Source of the DNA: Bacteroidaceae bacterium
Lineage (GTDB): Bacteria; Bacteroidota; Bacteroidia; Bacteroidales; Bacteroidaceae
Direction: 5' to 3'
DNA: 64,000 bases
Assembly (NCBI GenBank): GCA_017965425.1
Contig: JAGCPY010000086.1
Coordinates: 23,031 to 87,030 of the forward strand
Both the position numbers and the translations under genes were made by a program. Within the stretch, counting starts at the first letter, position 1, and each line of letters starts with the position of its first letter. The notes under the pieces were generated by a model. That model ran no database searches, had not been told where the DNA came from, and saw nothing but the letters and a program-made list of their open reading frames with translations. Shown here piece by piece: positions 9,842 to 19,800 of the stretch.

Positions 9842-10738
9842 TTATACCTGCGGTGCAGCCTTTGGCATATTCACCGTCAGAGCCTCAATCATACGGGCAT
9901 AGACACCATTGAGTTCCTCTATCTGCTTGGCCATCTTGCGGGTTTGATCGTTAATCTGATCAATGGTCCCCACTTGCTGACTGACACTCTTGAGTTGCAT
10001 CTCATAGATGGTATTGATGCCAGTCAAGGTGCGGTTGAGATTGATCATTTCCTCGCTATCCTGTGTCATGCGGCCAGCCTGTTCACGCACCCGTCCCAGA
10101 ACTTCCGTAAGTTGCTGCAACTGATCCACGTATGCCTCGATGGCATCTTCCACTTCGGGAGCATTGGCGGCTTGTGCATTTGTGAGCAGGCCTTGCGCTT
10201 CCTGCCCCAATGCCGCTGCATTGGCAGCCGCCTGTGCAGCCACCGCCAAGTTGGCAGCGTCCGCCGCAGACAGACCCGGTCCGCCTGCTACGACTTGTCC
10301 AGATTCAACGCTGGCCATACCTTCCGTCTGAGAGCCGCCGATAACCACGGTACCACCTGCAGGCGCTCCACCGCCGATGATGACAGTTCCGCCGCCACCG
10401 CCTCCTGCCACAATCGGTTGTGCATCGCCAGCCTCGGCGACGGCCTGTGCGGCGTTTTTCAGAGCTTCCATTTCGTCAAGGGTTACAAATTCCTCGGCCA
10501 ACTCGGTATCTTTCTTGGCATCGAAAGGACGGTCGAAACCGGCAATGAAGAACACGAAGACCTCCGTGCCCATGCCGATAAACAGCATGGCATTAGCGCC
10601 TGGAATATGGGTCAACTTGAAAAGCGTACCGAGAATCACCACGGCAGCGCCCCAGCTGTAGGCGTAGTTCATGAATGTCTGCCCTGGCACGGAATCCATC
10701 CAGTGCTGCAAACGGGCTATCAGGCTGAATTTACTCAT
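9842..10738 (-). CDS. porL: Type IX secretion motor protein PorL/GldL
   Basis: 298 residues with two N-terminal membrane helices (about 27-45 and 49-67), then a long cytoplasmic part. The second helix carries Glu59 in GMGTEVFVFFIAGF, matching the intramembrane glutamate that PorL/GldL needs for proton-driven torque. Residues about 95-190 are an unusual low-complexity Gly/Ala/Val stretch (GGGGGGTVIIGGGAPAGGT) followed by an Ala-rich helix. The end is a heptad-like coiled coil (QLTEVLGRVREQAGRMTQDS onwards). The ATG overlaps the porK stop by 4 bp (ATGA), implying coupled translation of motor and ring genes. Confidence 0.95.
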   Translation of the reverse strand: MSKFSLIARLQHWMDSVPGQTFMNYAYSWGAAVVILGTLFKLTHIPGANAMLFIGMGTEVFVFFIAGFDRPFDAKKDTELAEEFVTLDEMEALKNAAQAVAEAGDAQPIVAGGGGGGTVIIGGGAPAGGTVVIGGSQTEGMASVESGQVVAGGPGLSAADAANLAVAAQAAANAAALGQEAQGLLTNAQAANAPEVEDAIEAYVDQLQQLTEVLGRVREQAGRMTQDSEEMINLNRTLTGINTIYEMQLKSVSQQVGTIDQINDQTRKMAKQIEELNGVYARMIEALTVNMPKAAPQV

Positions 10739-12294
10739 TTCTTTCCTTTATTCTTTTGTCCACTTCCATCTCTTACCATACTGCGCACGCAGCGGAAGCC
10801 GATATAGGAGCGGGGTTGGTTCTGATATTCATAAGAGCGCCATGCAGAGCGAATCATCGACTCTGGATCTTTCCACGATCCGCCTCGCACGCTTTTCTTC
10901 TTCAAACGATAAGGGTCTTCCTTCGCTGCATTATAGCGTAATTCCGGATTCATGTCGCTCATGCTTTCCACGCCAGCTTCTGTATAGACCGTGGATGTCC
11001 ACTCTGCAACATTACCAGCCATGTCATAGAGGCCGTTGGAGTTGGCAGAAAAGATTCCGCATTTCGAGGTGATGAGGGAACCGTCTTTCGTGTAGTTACC
11101 ACGATCGGGTTTAAAATTGGCATAGAAGCACCCCTTGTCGCTCTTCACGTCTTTGGATTCCCACGGAAAAGGATTCCCTTCCTTGCCACGAGCCGCATAT
11201 TCCCATTCCACTTCAGTGGGCAAACGATAGGGCTGCACGTCACCGCCATTGCTGCCCAGTCCTTTCACCAGGAAATCCGTGCGCCAGCGGCAGAAGGCCA
11301 TTGCCTGTTCCCATGTCACGCCGACCACGGGGTAGTCGTCGTAAGCAGGATTAGAAAAGTAGAGACGCAGATAACGCTCATTCTCAGCATTCTGGAAATC
11401 ATTGACCCAGCACGTCGTGTCGGGATAGATATTAACAATATAGGTGTTCAGGAAATCCCACGGCCCACTCAGGGGACGTGTGATGGTTTGGCGGACGATG
11501 TTGCCTTCATCATCGATGTAGGCCGTGTCTTTGCTGATCATCACTTCAGCATCGTCGGCCTCATGGTCGGTATTCAAGTCACGTTTTTCAAAAGAAGAAA
11601 CGCCAATGCCGTTGTCAGTGACATTCTTGAGGCGGTGCTTGCGAAGTGCTGCGGCTGCATAGTCATAGACCTCGTAACGATAATTCATCTGACTGGCATC
11701 CAACATCTTCGTGCCATCAACAGGGTGGACGATGTAAACACTTTCAATGGCACGTGCCTCATCCTCGGTGGCCTTGCGCCAAGGGATTGGTTTATTCCAG
11801 TTGAGGTATGGCGTGATGGGATTATCCTCCTTGTCCACCTCAATCTTGAAGCTCTCGTCGCCTCCAAAAGCCGGGTCAGCCAAGCGCTCACGGATGATGC
11901 TGTCACGAACCCAATACACAAACTGGCGGTACTTGGCATTGGATACCTCTGTCTGATCTATCCAGAAACCGTCCACGCTGATGTCGCGACTTGGAGCGCC
12001 AGCCCCCCACAATGTGTCTTCCTCTTCCAAGCCTACGCGCAGCGAACCTTTTTGCACGGCTACCATACCATAAGGTGCCGGCTCACTGAATGAGACACCG
12101 CGCACACCCGTGATTTCACCGCCCGCCGCCATCGCATTGGACTTGGCACCCGCACACGACGTGAACGTCAGCGCGAACACAGAAAGAATGAGCACCGAAC
12201 ACAGCAACATCCGGAAGCCTCTCTGCGGCTTCCGAAACGTTTCCGTCAGATTTCTGAATATGTCCGTTGTCGTAAACATATCTTTTTCAACCAT
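10735..12294 (-). CDS. porK: Type IX secretion lipoprotein PorK/GldK
   Basis: Lipoprotein of up to 519 residues with lipobox LTFTSC (Cys47 from the first ATG). It has a formylglycine-generating-enzyme/sulfatase-modifying fold: DGFWIDQTEVSNAKYRQFVY, YPVVGVTWEQAMAFCRWR, PYRLPTEVEWEYAARG, NGLYDMAGNVAEWTS, SVRGGSWKDP and GFRCVRS are the hallmark blocks. PorK forms the outer-membrane-bound ring with PorN. The N-terminus before the lipobox is long; a start at codon 29 would leave no basic residue before the hydrophobic core, so the first ATG or codon 6 is favoured. Second gene of the operon, 37 bp after porP. Confidence 0.93.
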   Translation of the reverse strand: MVEKDMFTTTDIFRNLTETFRKPQRGFRMLLCSVLILSVFALTFTSCAGAKSNAMAAGGEITGVRGVSFSEPAPYGMVAVQKGSLRVGLEEEDTLWGAGAPSRDISVDGFWIDQTEVSNAKYRQFVYWVRDSIIRERLADPAFGGDESFKIEVDKEDNPITPYLNWNKPIPWRKATEDEARAIESVYIVHPVDGTKMLDASQMNYRYEVYDYAAAALRKHRLKNVTDNGIGVSSFEKRDLNTDHEADDAEVMISKDTAYIDDEGNIVRQTITRPLSGPWDFLNTYIVNIYPDTTCWVNDFQNAENERYLRLYFSNPAYDDYPVVGVTWEQAMAFCRWRTDFLVKGLGSNGGDVQPYRLPTEVEWEYAARGKEGNPFPWESKDVKSDKGCFYANFKPDRGNYTKDGSLITSKCGIFSANSNGLYDMAGNVAEWTSTVYTEAGVESMSDMNPELRYNAAKEDPYRLKKKSVRGGSWKDPESMIRSAWRSYEYQNQPRSYIGFRCVRSMVRDGSGQKNKGKK

Positions 12295-12331
12295 TCATTT
12301 TTATTTCTTCATTCTTATTCATTGATCTCTT

Positions 12332-13324
12332 TCACAATATCCTCACGCTTTGATGCCTGTTTTTACCCTTCTTGAAAAGGTTGAGTTCGGTCACATAGCC
12401 GATGCTAATCTCATGCGTTCCTTGCAGGGCACCGATGCCACTCGTGTAAATCTCATAACAGTAGCCCAGTTGGATGCCGTGGAAGTCACCACCGATGAGC
12501 ACCGAGGCTGACACTGTCGGGCTGTAGCCCAAACCTGCATACATACGCCCTTTAGGACCATTGTAGAGTAAGCGTGCCGTCACGTCGGCCCTCCAGTTGG
12601 ACAAATCCGAGCGGACGATAGCGGAGGTCTGCATCTTTAATAACGGATTCCTGAGCCGAATATTGTATCCGCCTGTTAAATAAAATGCCGCAGGCACTTC
12701 ATACTCGTTCGCCTTCGTGTCGCCAAGTTCCACCAACGGCGAAAGGATATGCAACATCGAAAAGCCTGCATACCAAGTCTGCGTGTCAAAGCGTAATCCT
12801 GCGTCCAGGTCGAAGGCCGTACCATTCGCCTCGGAGGATGGAAAAGCCGGGTCACCCGTCTCTATCACATCCAACCTGGAACCGTCGAACGATTCCGTCA
12901 GCAGTCCTCCACGCACTCCAACACTCAGGCGTCCACCCCACAATTTCTGGTGGTAAGCATACTGTGCATAGAACTTCTTGTGCTCGAAAAGACCGATTTT
13001 GTCATTCACGAAACCGGCTCCAACACCGTGTGCCGGGCTTAACATCCACAGGGGGATGTCGGCTGTGATGATCATGGTTGCAGGAGCGTGCTCATAGCCC
13101 ATCATCTGCATCGCATAGCCTCCCTGAACGCTCAGTTGGCCATCTAATCCAGATGCCGCAGGATTATAAAACGACTGCAACGACCAATAATGATTGAACG
13201 CCACATCATACTGAGCAGACGCCGATAAAGGCGACAGCCAGCATAATCCAATAATCGCCAACAGTTTATAACAACTGCGGAAAATTGTTCTCTGTGAATG
13301 GATTTTCTTCAGAAAATAAGACAC
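12332..13324 (-). CDS. porP: PorP/SprF-family type IX secretion membrane protein
   Basis: Outer-membrane barrel of the PorP/SprF family: the mature part begins QYDVAFNHYWSLQSFYNPAA and continues through GAGFVNDKIG and GLGYSPTVSASVLIGGDFHG. In P. gingivalis, porP heads the porPKLMN operon, as here. The frame stays open to a TTG at 13345, but that codon lies inside a strong promoter (-7 TACATTTG at 13343-13350, TTTG box 20 nt upstream), so the message should begin near 13337. The next in-frame start is a GTG at 13324, giving 330 residues and a signal peptide (KLLAIIGLCWLSPLSASAQ). The start is an inference from that promoter. Confidence 0.88.
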   Translation of the reverse strand: MSYFLKKIHSQRTIFRSCYKLLAIIGLCWLSPLSASAQYDVAFNHYWSLQSFYNPAASGLDGQLSVQGGYAMQMMGYEHAPATMIITADIPLWMLSPAHGVGAGFVNDKIGLFEHKKFYAQYAYHQKLWGGRLSVGVRGGLLTESFDGSRLDVIETGDPAFPSSEANGTAFDLDAGLRFDTQTWYAGFSMLHILSPLVELGDTKANEYEVPAAFYLTGGYNIRLRNPLLKMQTSAIVRSDLSNWRADVTARLLYNGPKGRMYAGLGYSPTVSASVLIGGDFHGIQLGYCYEIYTSGIGALQGTHEISIGYVTELNLFKKGKNRHQSVRIL

Positions 13325-13342
13325 AACTACTCCATTTGGCCA

Positions 13343-13374
13343 CAAATGTACGACATTTCGCAGACGTGCTCAAA
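13343..13374 (-). promoter_or_regulatory. Promoter of the porPKLMN operon
   Basis: On the minus strand TTTG (13374-13371) is followed after exactly 20 nt by TACATTTG (13350-13343). This is a full match to the Bacteroidetes -33/-7 pair and the best candidate to drive porP to the PorT-like gene. Transcription should begin close to 13337. Confidence 0.7.
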
Positions 13375-13439
13375 TTTTCTTGCAAAATTAGCGTACTAAG
13401 GTGTTATATTTAATAATAATTAACTCAAATTTCAGCTGT

Positions 13440-13740
13440 TAATAACAACCACAAATGACAGGAATAACTCCGATTCTTTATGGAAACTCACGGCAGAAGT
13501 AACTGAAAATGTGAACATGCTTACAGGAGTTGTCAGGAACGTGTACACCTTCCACGCATAAGGTGAACACCTTCCTTGTCGATTGGCAAGAAACGGTTCA
13601 CCAGCCCCTCTCATACATTGTGTTTTAGTCAAAAATCCCTCAATCCCTCACCTGCAATCATCTTTCTTTCAGAGAATTATCGCAATCGGTGAGAGATTGA
13701 GGTTTTTTTATAAAAAAACATGGGTGTGAGTTTACATCTT
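13440..13740. repeat. 22-nt-phased intergenic repeat, copy in front of porP
   Basis: This fills most of the 420-bp gap between the sensor-kinase gene and porP. Two blocks (13536-13587, 52 nt; 13645-13702, 58 nt) align without gaps to 62597-62648 and 63016-63073. Inside the first block, adjacent 22-nt units share ACACCTTCC. The second block carries CCCTCACC and, 43 nt later, GGTGAGAG followed by GATTGAGG and seven T. No open frame of note is present. Confidence 0.7.
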
Positions 13741-13747
13741 CTGTCAC

Positions 13748-16588
13748 TTACCGATTGGCAGCGGGGGTCGTACCATAAGTTTCCTTATAGAGACGGATGA
13801 AATGTGACAGGTCATAGAACCCGCATTGTTCTGCAATGTCCGCAAGCTTAGCCTCGGGATGTTCATGCAGCTGTTGATGAGCGAGATCCATACGCACCTT
13901 CATGATATACTTCTTGGGAGGCATTCCTGTGATGGCATTCATCTTTCTGCGTAATTGTGACGGAGTGATGTATAGCGCCGCCGCAATGCTCTCCACGTCA
14001 CAAGATCCTTGCGGAATGAGCCGCACGACAGTCTCATGCATTCTTCGCAAGAAGTCTTCTGAGCTCGATTGGAAGGACGGCAACTTATTGTCCTCCATCG
14101 GAGAAGAAGGCAATTCCTCTGGAACGGGGGTGGCCACCAAAGCTTCTGGTGACGCTTCATATTTCTCACGGAACAGTCTTCTGAGCTCTAAAAGCTTCTT
14201 GACGCGGACATTCAGTTCCTCTGTGTTAAAAGGCTTGGTAAGATAGGCATCGGCACCAGCCTCCAAACCTCGGATGCGGTCTTCTTCCGTGGCCTTGGCC
14301 GTGATGACGATGAGGGGGATATGATTGGTGACAGGATCTTCGCGCATGGTTCGGCAAAGTTGCAAGCCATCTGTATGCGGCATCATCAAATCGGTGATGA
14401 TGAGATCGGGCAACAGCTCGCGTGCTTTCTGGATGCCTTCTTCTCCATCGCTGGCGAAGTGAACGTCGTAGCCATCCCCCAGTTGATGGCTGATGAGACG
14501 AGCCACGTCGGAATTGTCTTCGACAATCAAGAGGGAAACCCTGTTCCCTGGCTCACGATTGGTCTGTTGACTCCCATTCTCGGACACGGCAGGAAGGGGT
14601 AATGAAGTGGGCTTCGCATAAGGTAGCTGAATCGTGAAAGTTGACCCCTTCTCGACTTGGCTCTTCACTTCTATTTTTCCGTGCAAGGCATCCACGATTT
14701 GCTTCACGAGTGCCAACCCGACGCCACTGCCCTGACCATAAGTTTCATCTGCTTGATAGAACGGCTCAAAAATATTGGGCAAGTCTGTGTCGGCAATGCC
14801 ATGTCCGTGGTCGGTCACGTTCAGAACCACTTGTTTGGCTACGACATGCAACGTAATCCCAATCCGACCACCTTGGGGCGAGAACTTGATGGCGTTTGAA
14901 AGCAAATTACCCACCACCTTCTCAACGTAGTCCTCAGTGAACTCTGCAGGAATCCCCTCTGGATCAGTTTCATAGTCTATGGAGATATCTTTCTGCCGCG
15001 CGACCTCGCGCTGTCTCTCCAATATCATGCCTACGTAAGCGGCGAGGTCTCCCTGAATCTGCTTCTGGGGACCGATGGCCGACTTCACTTTAGAGATGTC
15101 CAACAGCTGATTGACCAATGCCAACAAATGCGTGCCCTGCCGCTCAATGGTTTCGCCTATTTCGCGGAAGTCGGCATTTTCTTGCAATTCCTTTCCCAAG
15201 CCCATGATGACGGTCAGAGGAGTGCGAAACTCATGCGTGACGTTGGTGAAGAACGACTCACGCACTTCCGTCAGTCGCCGCAAAGCATCGGCAGAACGTT
15301 TCTTTTGTCGGAAAGCGAACCAGAGCGAAGCGATAACGGCCGCCAACAACAACACGATCACCAGTGTCGTTGATATGAGAATGCGATTCAAACGGCGGCT
15401 TTCGGTATTTTCCTCCAGCAATTCGTCGTTATGGAACTCTGCATTGGCCTGGCTCATCAATTCCTTCAACTGCTGAGCGTGAATGGTATCCGACATACGG
15501 ATGTAGCGGTTCAGCACATCGAGGGCGCCATGTGGGTCAATAGGCCCCATGGCTTCAGCCAGCGTGCGCAGGTCATTCCATGCAGCATGGGTGTTGCCTA
15601 CTTCTTCTTCCAGCCGAATGGCTTCACGCAACGCCTCCACTGCCTCTTCATGTCGCCCGATGTCAATAAGGTTCCAGCTCTTATATTCCAACGTCAACGC
15701 CAGTTGGTTGCGATCCAGCGGATTCTGGCTTTTCACGATAGCAATGGCTTCATCGGCCACTTGCAACCCCTGTTCATAATCTCCCTTACGATCAAAAGCA
15801 TAGCTTAGCTGCGTCAAGTGGTTAGCCACGCCTGGTTGATAGTTAATCTTGCGAGCCACTTCCACCGCTTTTCTGCCATATTCAATCGCTTTATCCACCT
15901 CCAAGGCACTACAGAAAATTTCACAGGCAATGCCCAGCGTATTATGCAACTGCACACTGTCGCCCAGCAATTCGTTGGTATCGATGGCTTTCAGCACAAG
16001 CGCTTTGGCTTCATCATATTTGCGGAGAGAATGATTGACCAGAGATAAATATAGGAACGCGCGTGAAAGCTGCAAGGTGTTCCCTGTATGCAAACACATA
16101 CGCATGGCCTCACGACCTACTTCCACCGCTGCCATGTAATCACTGGTCTTGAAGAGGCAATAAGCTTTATCACACAGCAAGGTTTCATGAACCTCATTAT
16201 CCTCGTTAGTGATTATTTCAAGTGCTTTGTTGATATAGTTCAAGGCTTCTTTATAATAAGAATTGGTGGTCAAGTATCGTCCCGCCGCAAACCACACAGA
16301 AACATCCTGCTGCTTTGCAGATTGCCGACCGTCATGAGTCGGGGGTTCACCAAAGAACACTGTTTGCTGACCACAGAGCTTCAGCACCTGCTCTCCAATC
16401 TGAAAGCGGGTGGTGCCTTTGCTGCTGTCATAGCATTCCAGCAGCGAATCTAACGTGGCTATGGGGTCGGGCGACTGGGCAAGAGCGGCAGGTGCATTCA
16501 GCAGCCAGATAATCATCAGCAGGCTCGAAGTCCAGCCCACAACGTTCCAATTGCGTTTCAACATAGAAATAACGTCCATTTTGTTCAT
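13748..16588 (-). CDS. Hybrid two-component regulator (TPR, kinase, receiver, AraC)
   Basis: One-polypeptide two-component system of 946 residues. Order: signal/anchor segment (WTSSLLMIIWLLNAPAALAQ), a periplasmic array of TPR helices (about 60-380), a membrane helix (LISTTLVIVLLLAAVIASLW), a histidine kinase with THEFRTPL (His452) and ATPase boxes (NLLSNAIKFSPQGG, GSGVGLALVKQIV), a receiver (LLIVEDNSDVA, ITDLMMPHTDG), and an AraC-type DNA-binding domain to the end. It should sense an external signal and act directly on transcription. It is divergent from the surface cluster at 16841, its likely target. Start: the frame opens at 16693, but a -7 element at 16621-16628 favours the ATG at 16588 (16579 and 16564 are also possible). 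Confidence 0.92.
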   Translation of the reverse strand: MNKMDVISMLKRNWNVVGWTSSLLMIIWLLNAPAALAQSPDPIATLDSLLECYDSSKGTTRFQIGEQVLKLCGQQTVFFGEPPTHDGRQSAKQQDVSVWFAAGRYLTTNSYYKEALNYINKALEIITNEDNEVHETLLCDKAYCLFKTSDYMAAVEVGREAMRMCLHTGNTLQLSRAFLYLSLVNHSLRKYDEAKALVLKAIDTNELLGDSVQLHNTLGIACEIFCSALEVDKAIEYGRKAVEVARKINYQPGVANHLTQLSYAFDRKGDYEQGLQVADEAIAIVKSQNPLDRNQLALTLEYKSWNLIDIGRHEEAVEALREAIRLEEEVGNTHAAWNDLRTLAEAMGPIDPHGALDVLNRYIRMSDTIHAQQLKELMSQANAEFHNDELLEENTESRRLNRILISTTLVIVLLLAAVIASLWFAFRQKKRSADALRRLTEVRESFFTNVTHEFRTPLTVIMGLGKELQENADFREIGETIERQGTHLLALVNQLLDISKVKSAIGPQKQIQGDLAAYVGMILERQREVARQKDISIDYETDPEGIPAEFTEDYVEKVVGNLLSNAIKFSPQGGRIGITLHVVAKQVVLNVTDHGHGIADTDLPNIFEPFYQADETYGQGSGVGLALVKQIVDALHGKIEVKSQVEKGSTFTIQLPYAKPTSLPLPAVSENGSQQTNREPGNRVSLLIVEDNSDVARLISHQLGDGYDVHFASDGEEGIQKARELLPDLIITDLMMPHTDGLQLCRTMREDPVTNHIPLIVITAKATEEDRIRGLEAGADAYLTKPFNTEELNVRVKKLLELRRLFREKYEASPEALVATPVPEELPSSPMEDNKLPSFQSSSEDFLRRMHETVVRLIPQGSCDVESIAAALYITPSQLRRKMNAITGMPPKKYIMKVRMDLAHQQLHEHPEAKLADIAEQCGFYDLSHFIRLYKETYGTTPAANR

Positions 16589-16620
16589 TCGAAAGAACTG
16601 TTTAATGTGATTTGGCGCAC

Positions 16621-16628
16621 CAAAAGTA
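16621..16628 (-). promoter_or_regulatory. Promoter -7 element for the hybrid regulator
   Basis: The minus strand reads TACTTTTG (TAnnTTTG), 33 nt before the ATG at 16588. No clear TTTG box lies 19-21 nt upstream. It supports discarding the longer N-terminus. Confidence 0.45.
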
Positions 16629-16736
16629 CAGAAAAAGTTGTAAATATTAACACGTTTTGAGCCCTTGAAACACATAATGTTCAAAAAATACATATTTTTT
16701 TTTGATATTTACATACCATCGTATTCATTTTGGCCG

Positions 16737-16744
16737 TATCTTTG
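16737..16744 (+). promoter_or_regulatory. Promoter -7 element of the surface cluster
   Basis: TATCTTTG matches TAnnTTTG, giving a leader of about 90 nt before the ATG at 16841. The usual -33 TTTG is missing at the right distance, as might be expected if the divergent AraC-type regulator activates it. Confidence 0.5.
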
Positions 16745-16840
16745 TTGCGTCTTTCTCTTTTTAAGAGCTAAAAAAGGGCCTCAAACCTTTAAAAACGTCT
16801 AATAATTCCATCACATTTTAACATCTTAACTTTTGTTCGT

Positions 16841-19800
16841 ATGAAAAAAATCTTTTCTCTATTGGCGCTGGTGCTCACGTGCGTGGGCGTGAATGCGCAA
16901 TGGTGGCAGGGTCTCGAACCGGACGAGTATGCGTACAATGACAATACCGTTGTCCACGCACAACTCACGACGAATCTGGCCAGCACCGATCTGAACATCG
17001 CCGCGTTCATCGATGGAGCGTGCCGTGCATCGGCCTATCCTGAGAGGGATGAATCAGGGATGCCCAAAATGTCAGAGAGCGGCAAGCCTGTATACATCTT
17101 CAACGTGCGAGGCAACTTGAACACGACACCTTCCGACGAAGGAAAGGAAATCAAATTCATGCTTTTTGATCCGAACACGGGTTTTGAGTATGAACTTAAC
17201 CAAAAGCTTACCTTCGATGGTGGAACACATGGCGGCAACATCTCTAACCCGACTATTAACTTTGAGCTGACAGCACCTGTTGGCGGCTGGTCACTCAACT
17301 TAGTCGAAGTGGAAGTGGGCAAACGTTACAATCTTGCCAACTACCTGACGGTGGAACCTGCAGGAGCTCAACTTCCTTCCAACTTGTGGTGGAAGGTGTT
17401 CATCGATCCCGATGGTGCGCAAGACATCAGTCCATACGTCCTTCATGAGGATTCTGTCGTGACGGGTGTGTCTCCTTATGATGGTTTGACGTTGCAACTG
17501 CTTTCTCCTGGCGATCCAACAGGTTCTATGGCGGCTGGCCTCTTGGCTGAATGTATCTTCAATGTCGTGCAATATGCCACGGGCATTGAGCTGATTGAGC
17601 CCACCACCATCACTGTGAAGAAAGATGACTTTGGTGCGATGAGTATGGCCATGCAGAGAGGAACAGCTTATAAGCTGAATCCCGAAAACGCTGTTGACAC
17701 AGTTGAATGGGAGGTCGAAGACGCAACCATCCTCCAGTGGAGTGAGCGTGGCTATTATATCCCCGTTAAGGGTGGTACAACGCGCATACGCCCGTACTTT
17801 ACTGATAGAAATAACAACAAGGTCTATCCTGCCAACGACGCATGGATTACCGTCAACGTCATCGTGCCTGTGGAGAGCATCGACATCGACCTCTCCCTCT
17901 TCAACGGAAAGTTCTTGGCCAATATGGGTGATACCCACCTCTACGAGCGTCTGAAACGTTTAGTAAAGATCACGCCTCAGGATGCAGACCAGACATACAC
18001 AGTTGAAGTCGAAACGCCAGGAGCCGTGACCCTCATAGGTAACACCACTCTCCATGCAGTACAACAGGGCGTGTCTACTGTCAAGGTCATTGCCAAAGGT
18101 GGCGACGACGTGACGGGTGCTCCCCTCTCAGCATCGGTTGACATTAAAGTCTTGAGTCCCCTCATCTCTGCCCAGATTCAGCAACCTACCATTTATATTC
18201 CTCTCATAGATGGAGTTGCTCAGAACATCGACGGCTATGTGCGTGACAATGTGATCTTTGATCCGAGTGACGGTTCGAATATGGGATTCTGCTCTTTCAC
18301 CCAAGATGGTACCAATTCCATCACTGCCGAGGGCGCTGGCATTGATATGGCCGGCATAATGGGTACCTTTACCGCAGTGGCTGCCGGCACCACCACCTTC
18401 ACCATCGAACTCAAATGGCCGGACTATGACAATTGGGGTGTCAATGGTGACGAGTTGCAGTACTTGACAACACCTTATACCTTTAAGATTGTGGTGACGG
18501 AGCAGTCTACGTTGATGGGCTTCAATGTGAGTGTGACCCCCGTTGCTGCCGGACAGACTGGCACACTGACCCTGATTCCGCAGCCTGTTGGAGCAACCTT
18601 CGAACCGGAATCCATTGTTGTTAAGATTTACAATGGGTTGGAAGGAGTTTGGGCAAACCTGATTACTTCCACGAAGAAGTCTGCCGCCGCAGACAAGATT
18701 GTCTATGAGTTTACCTCTGCGATTCCTGGACTTATCAGAGTCGCGGCAACCGACGTGGCAGGCGCTCGGTATACCATCAACGATGGTGCCTATCTCGAAT
18801 TCGAAGTAGGCAATCCGCTTCATCTCAGCACGGGATGGCAGTGGCGCAGTAACCCATACGGTGCCATCAAGGCAGCCGATTTCGAAAAGGTCTTCACCAC
18901 AGCCGCCCTTGATGAAATCCGCACCAGCAACCAGCTGCTCTATAATGACCCGTCATGGGGATTCTACGGAACACTCACCAACTCAAGAGGTATTCTGCAG
19001 GATCAGTGCTATAAGATCAAGATGAAGGCAGAGAGAGATACCGTGCTCTTTGCGGATCAAAACCTTGTCAACGGCACCTTCTCTGAGACCGACGGTTCCT
19101 ACTCCGTGGTTCTCAAGCCCGGATGGAACTGGATTGGCTCTCCTTACCTCTTCGACCATTCGTTGAGCGCCGCCATCGAGTCCAATGAAGGCTTGCTGTC
19201 TGGTACTGTAATCATTGGCAAGAACAGTCATGTCGAGCTCAACGAACTTGGCGTCTGGGAACCCAGTGGAATGATCTTGAAGGCTGGAGAAGGCTATGTC
19301 ATTAAGAACCTTTCCAATGCAGACGTTACCCTCAACTTCCGCAGCGAACTGAGCATGACTCCTCAAAACGAAGGTGCACAGAGTGGTGTGAAAGCCTTTG
19401 GACTGCGTGACAACGTCTGGGAATATGACCACTCTCGCTTCATGAACAACATGACGATGGTGGCCACGCTCGAAGGTATCGACCATCCTGAGCAGTACAG
19501 CATCGGCGCCTTCGTAGGCGAAGAGTGCCGTGGCGAAGGCTTTGTCTCGAACGGCAAGGCATTCATCACCGTACATTGTGATGCAGGTGAGTATGTGACC
19601 TTCAAGCTCTACAACCCCAGCACCAACGAGTACAGCAACATTCACGAAGGACTGCAAGCCCAGACTCGCGTGGGTTCGCTGAAAGCTCCTTTCCGCCTGC
19701 ACACTGGCAATGGAGCCGATGGCATTCAGAACCTCAACGGCAACAGCAGTAATACAGAGAGCTATGACCTCAGCGGTCGTCGCATCAACAGCCAGCAGCG

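Noticed and set aside
9818-10807. 329-codon open frame on the + strand opposite porL
   Set aside because: Shadow of porL; low-complexity and without a credible start context.
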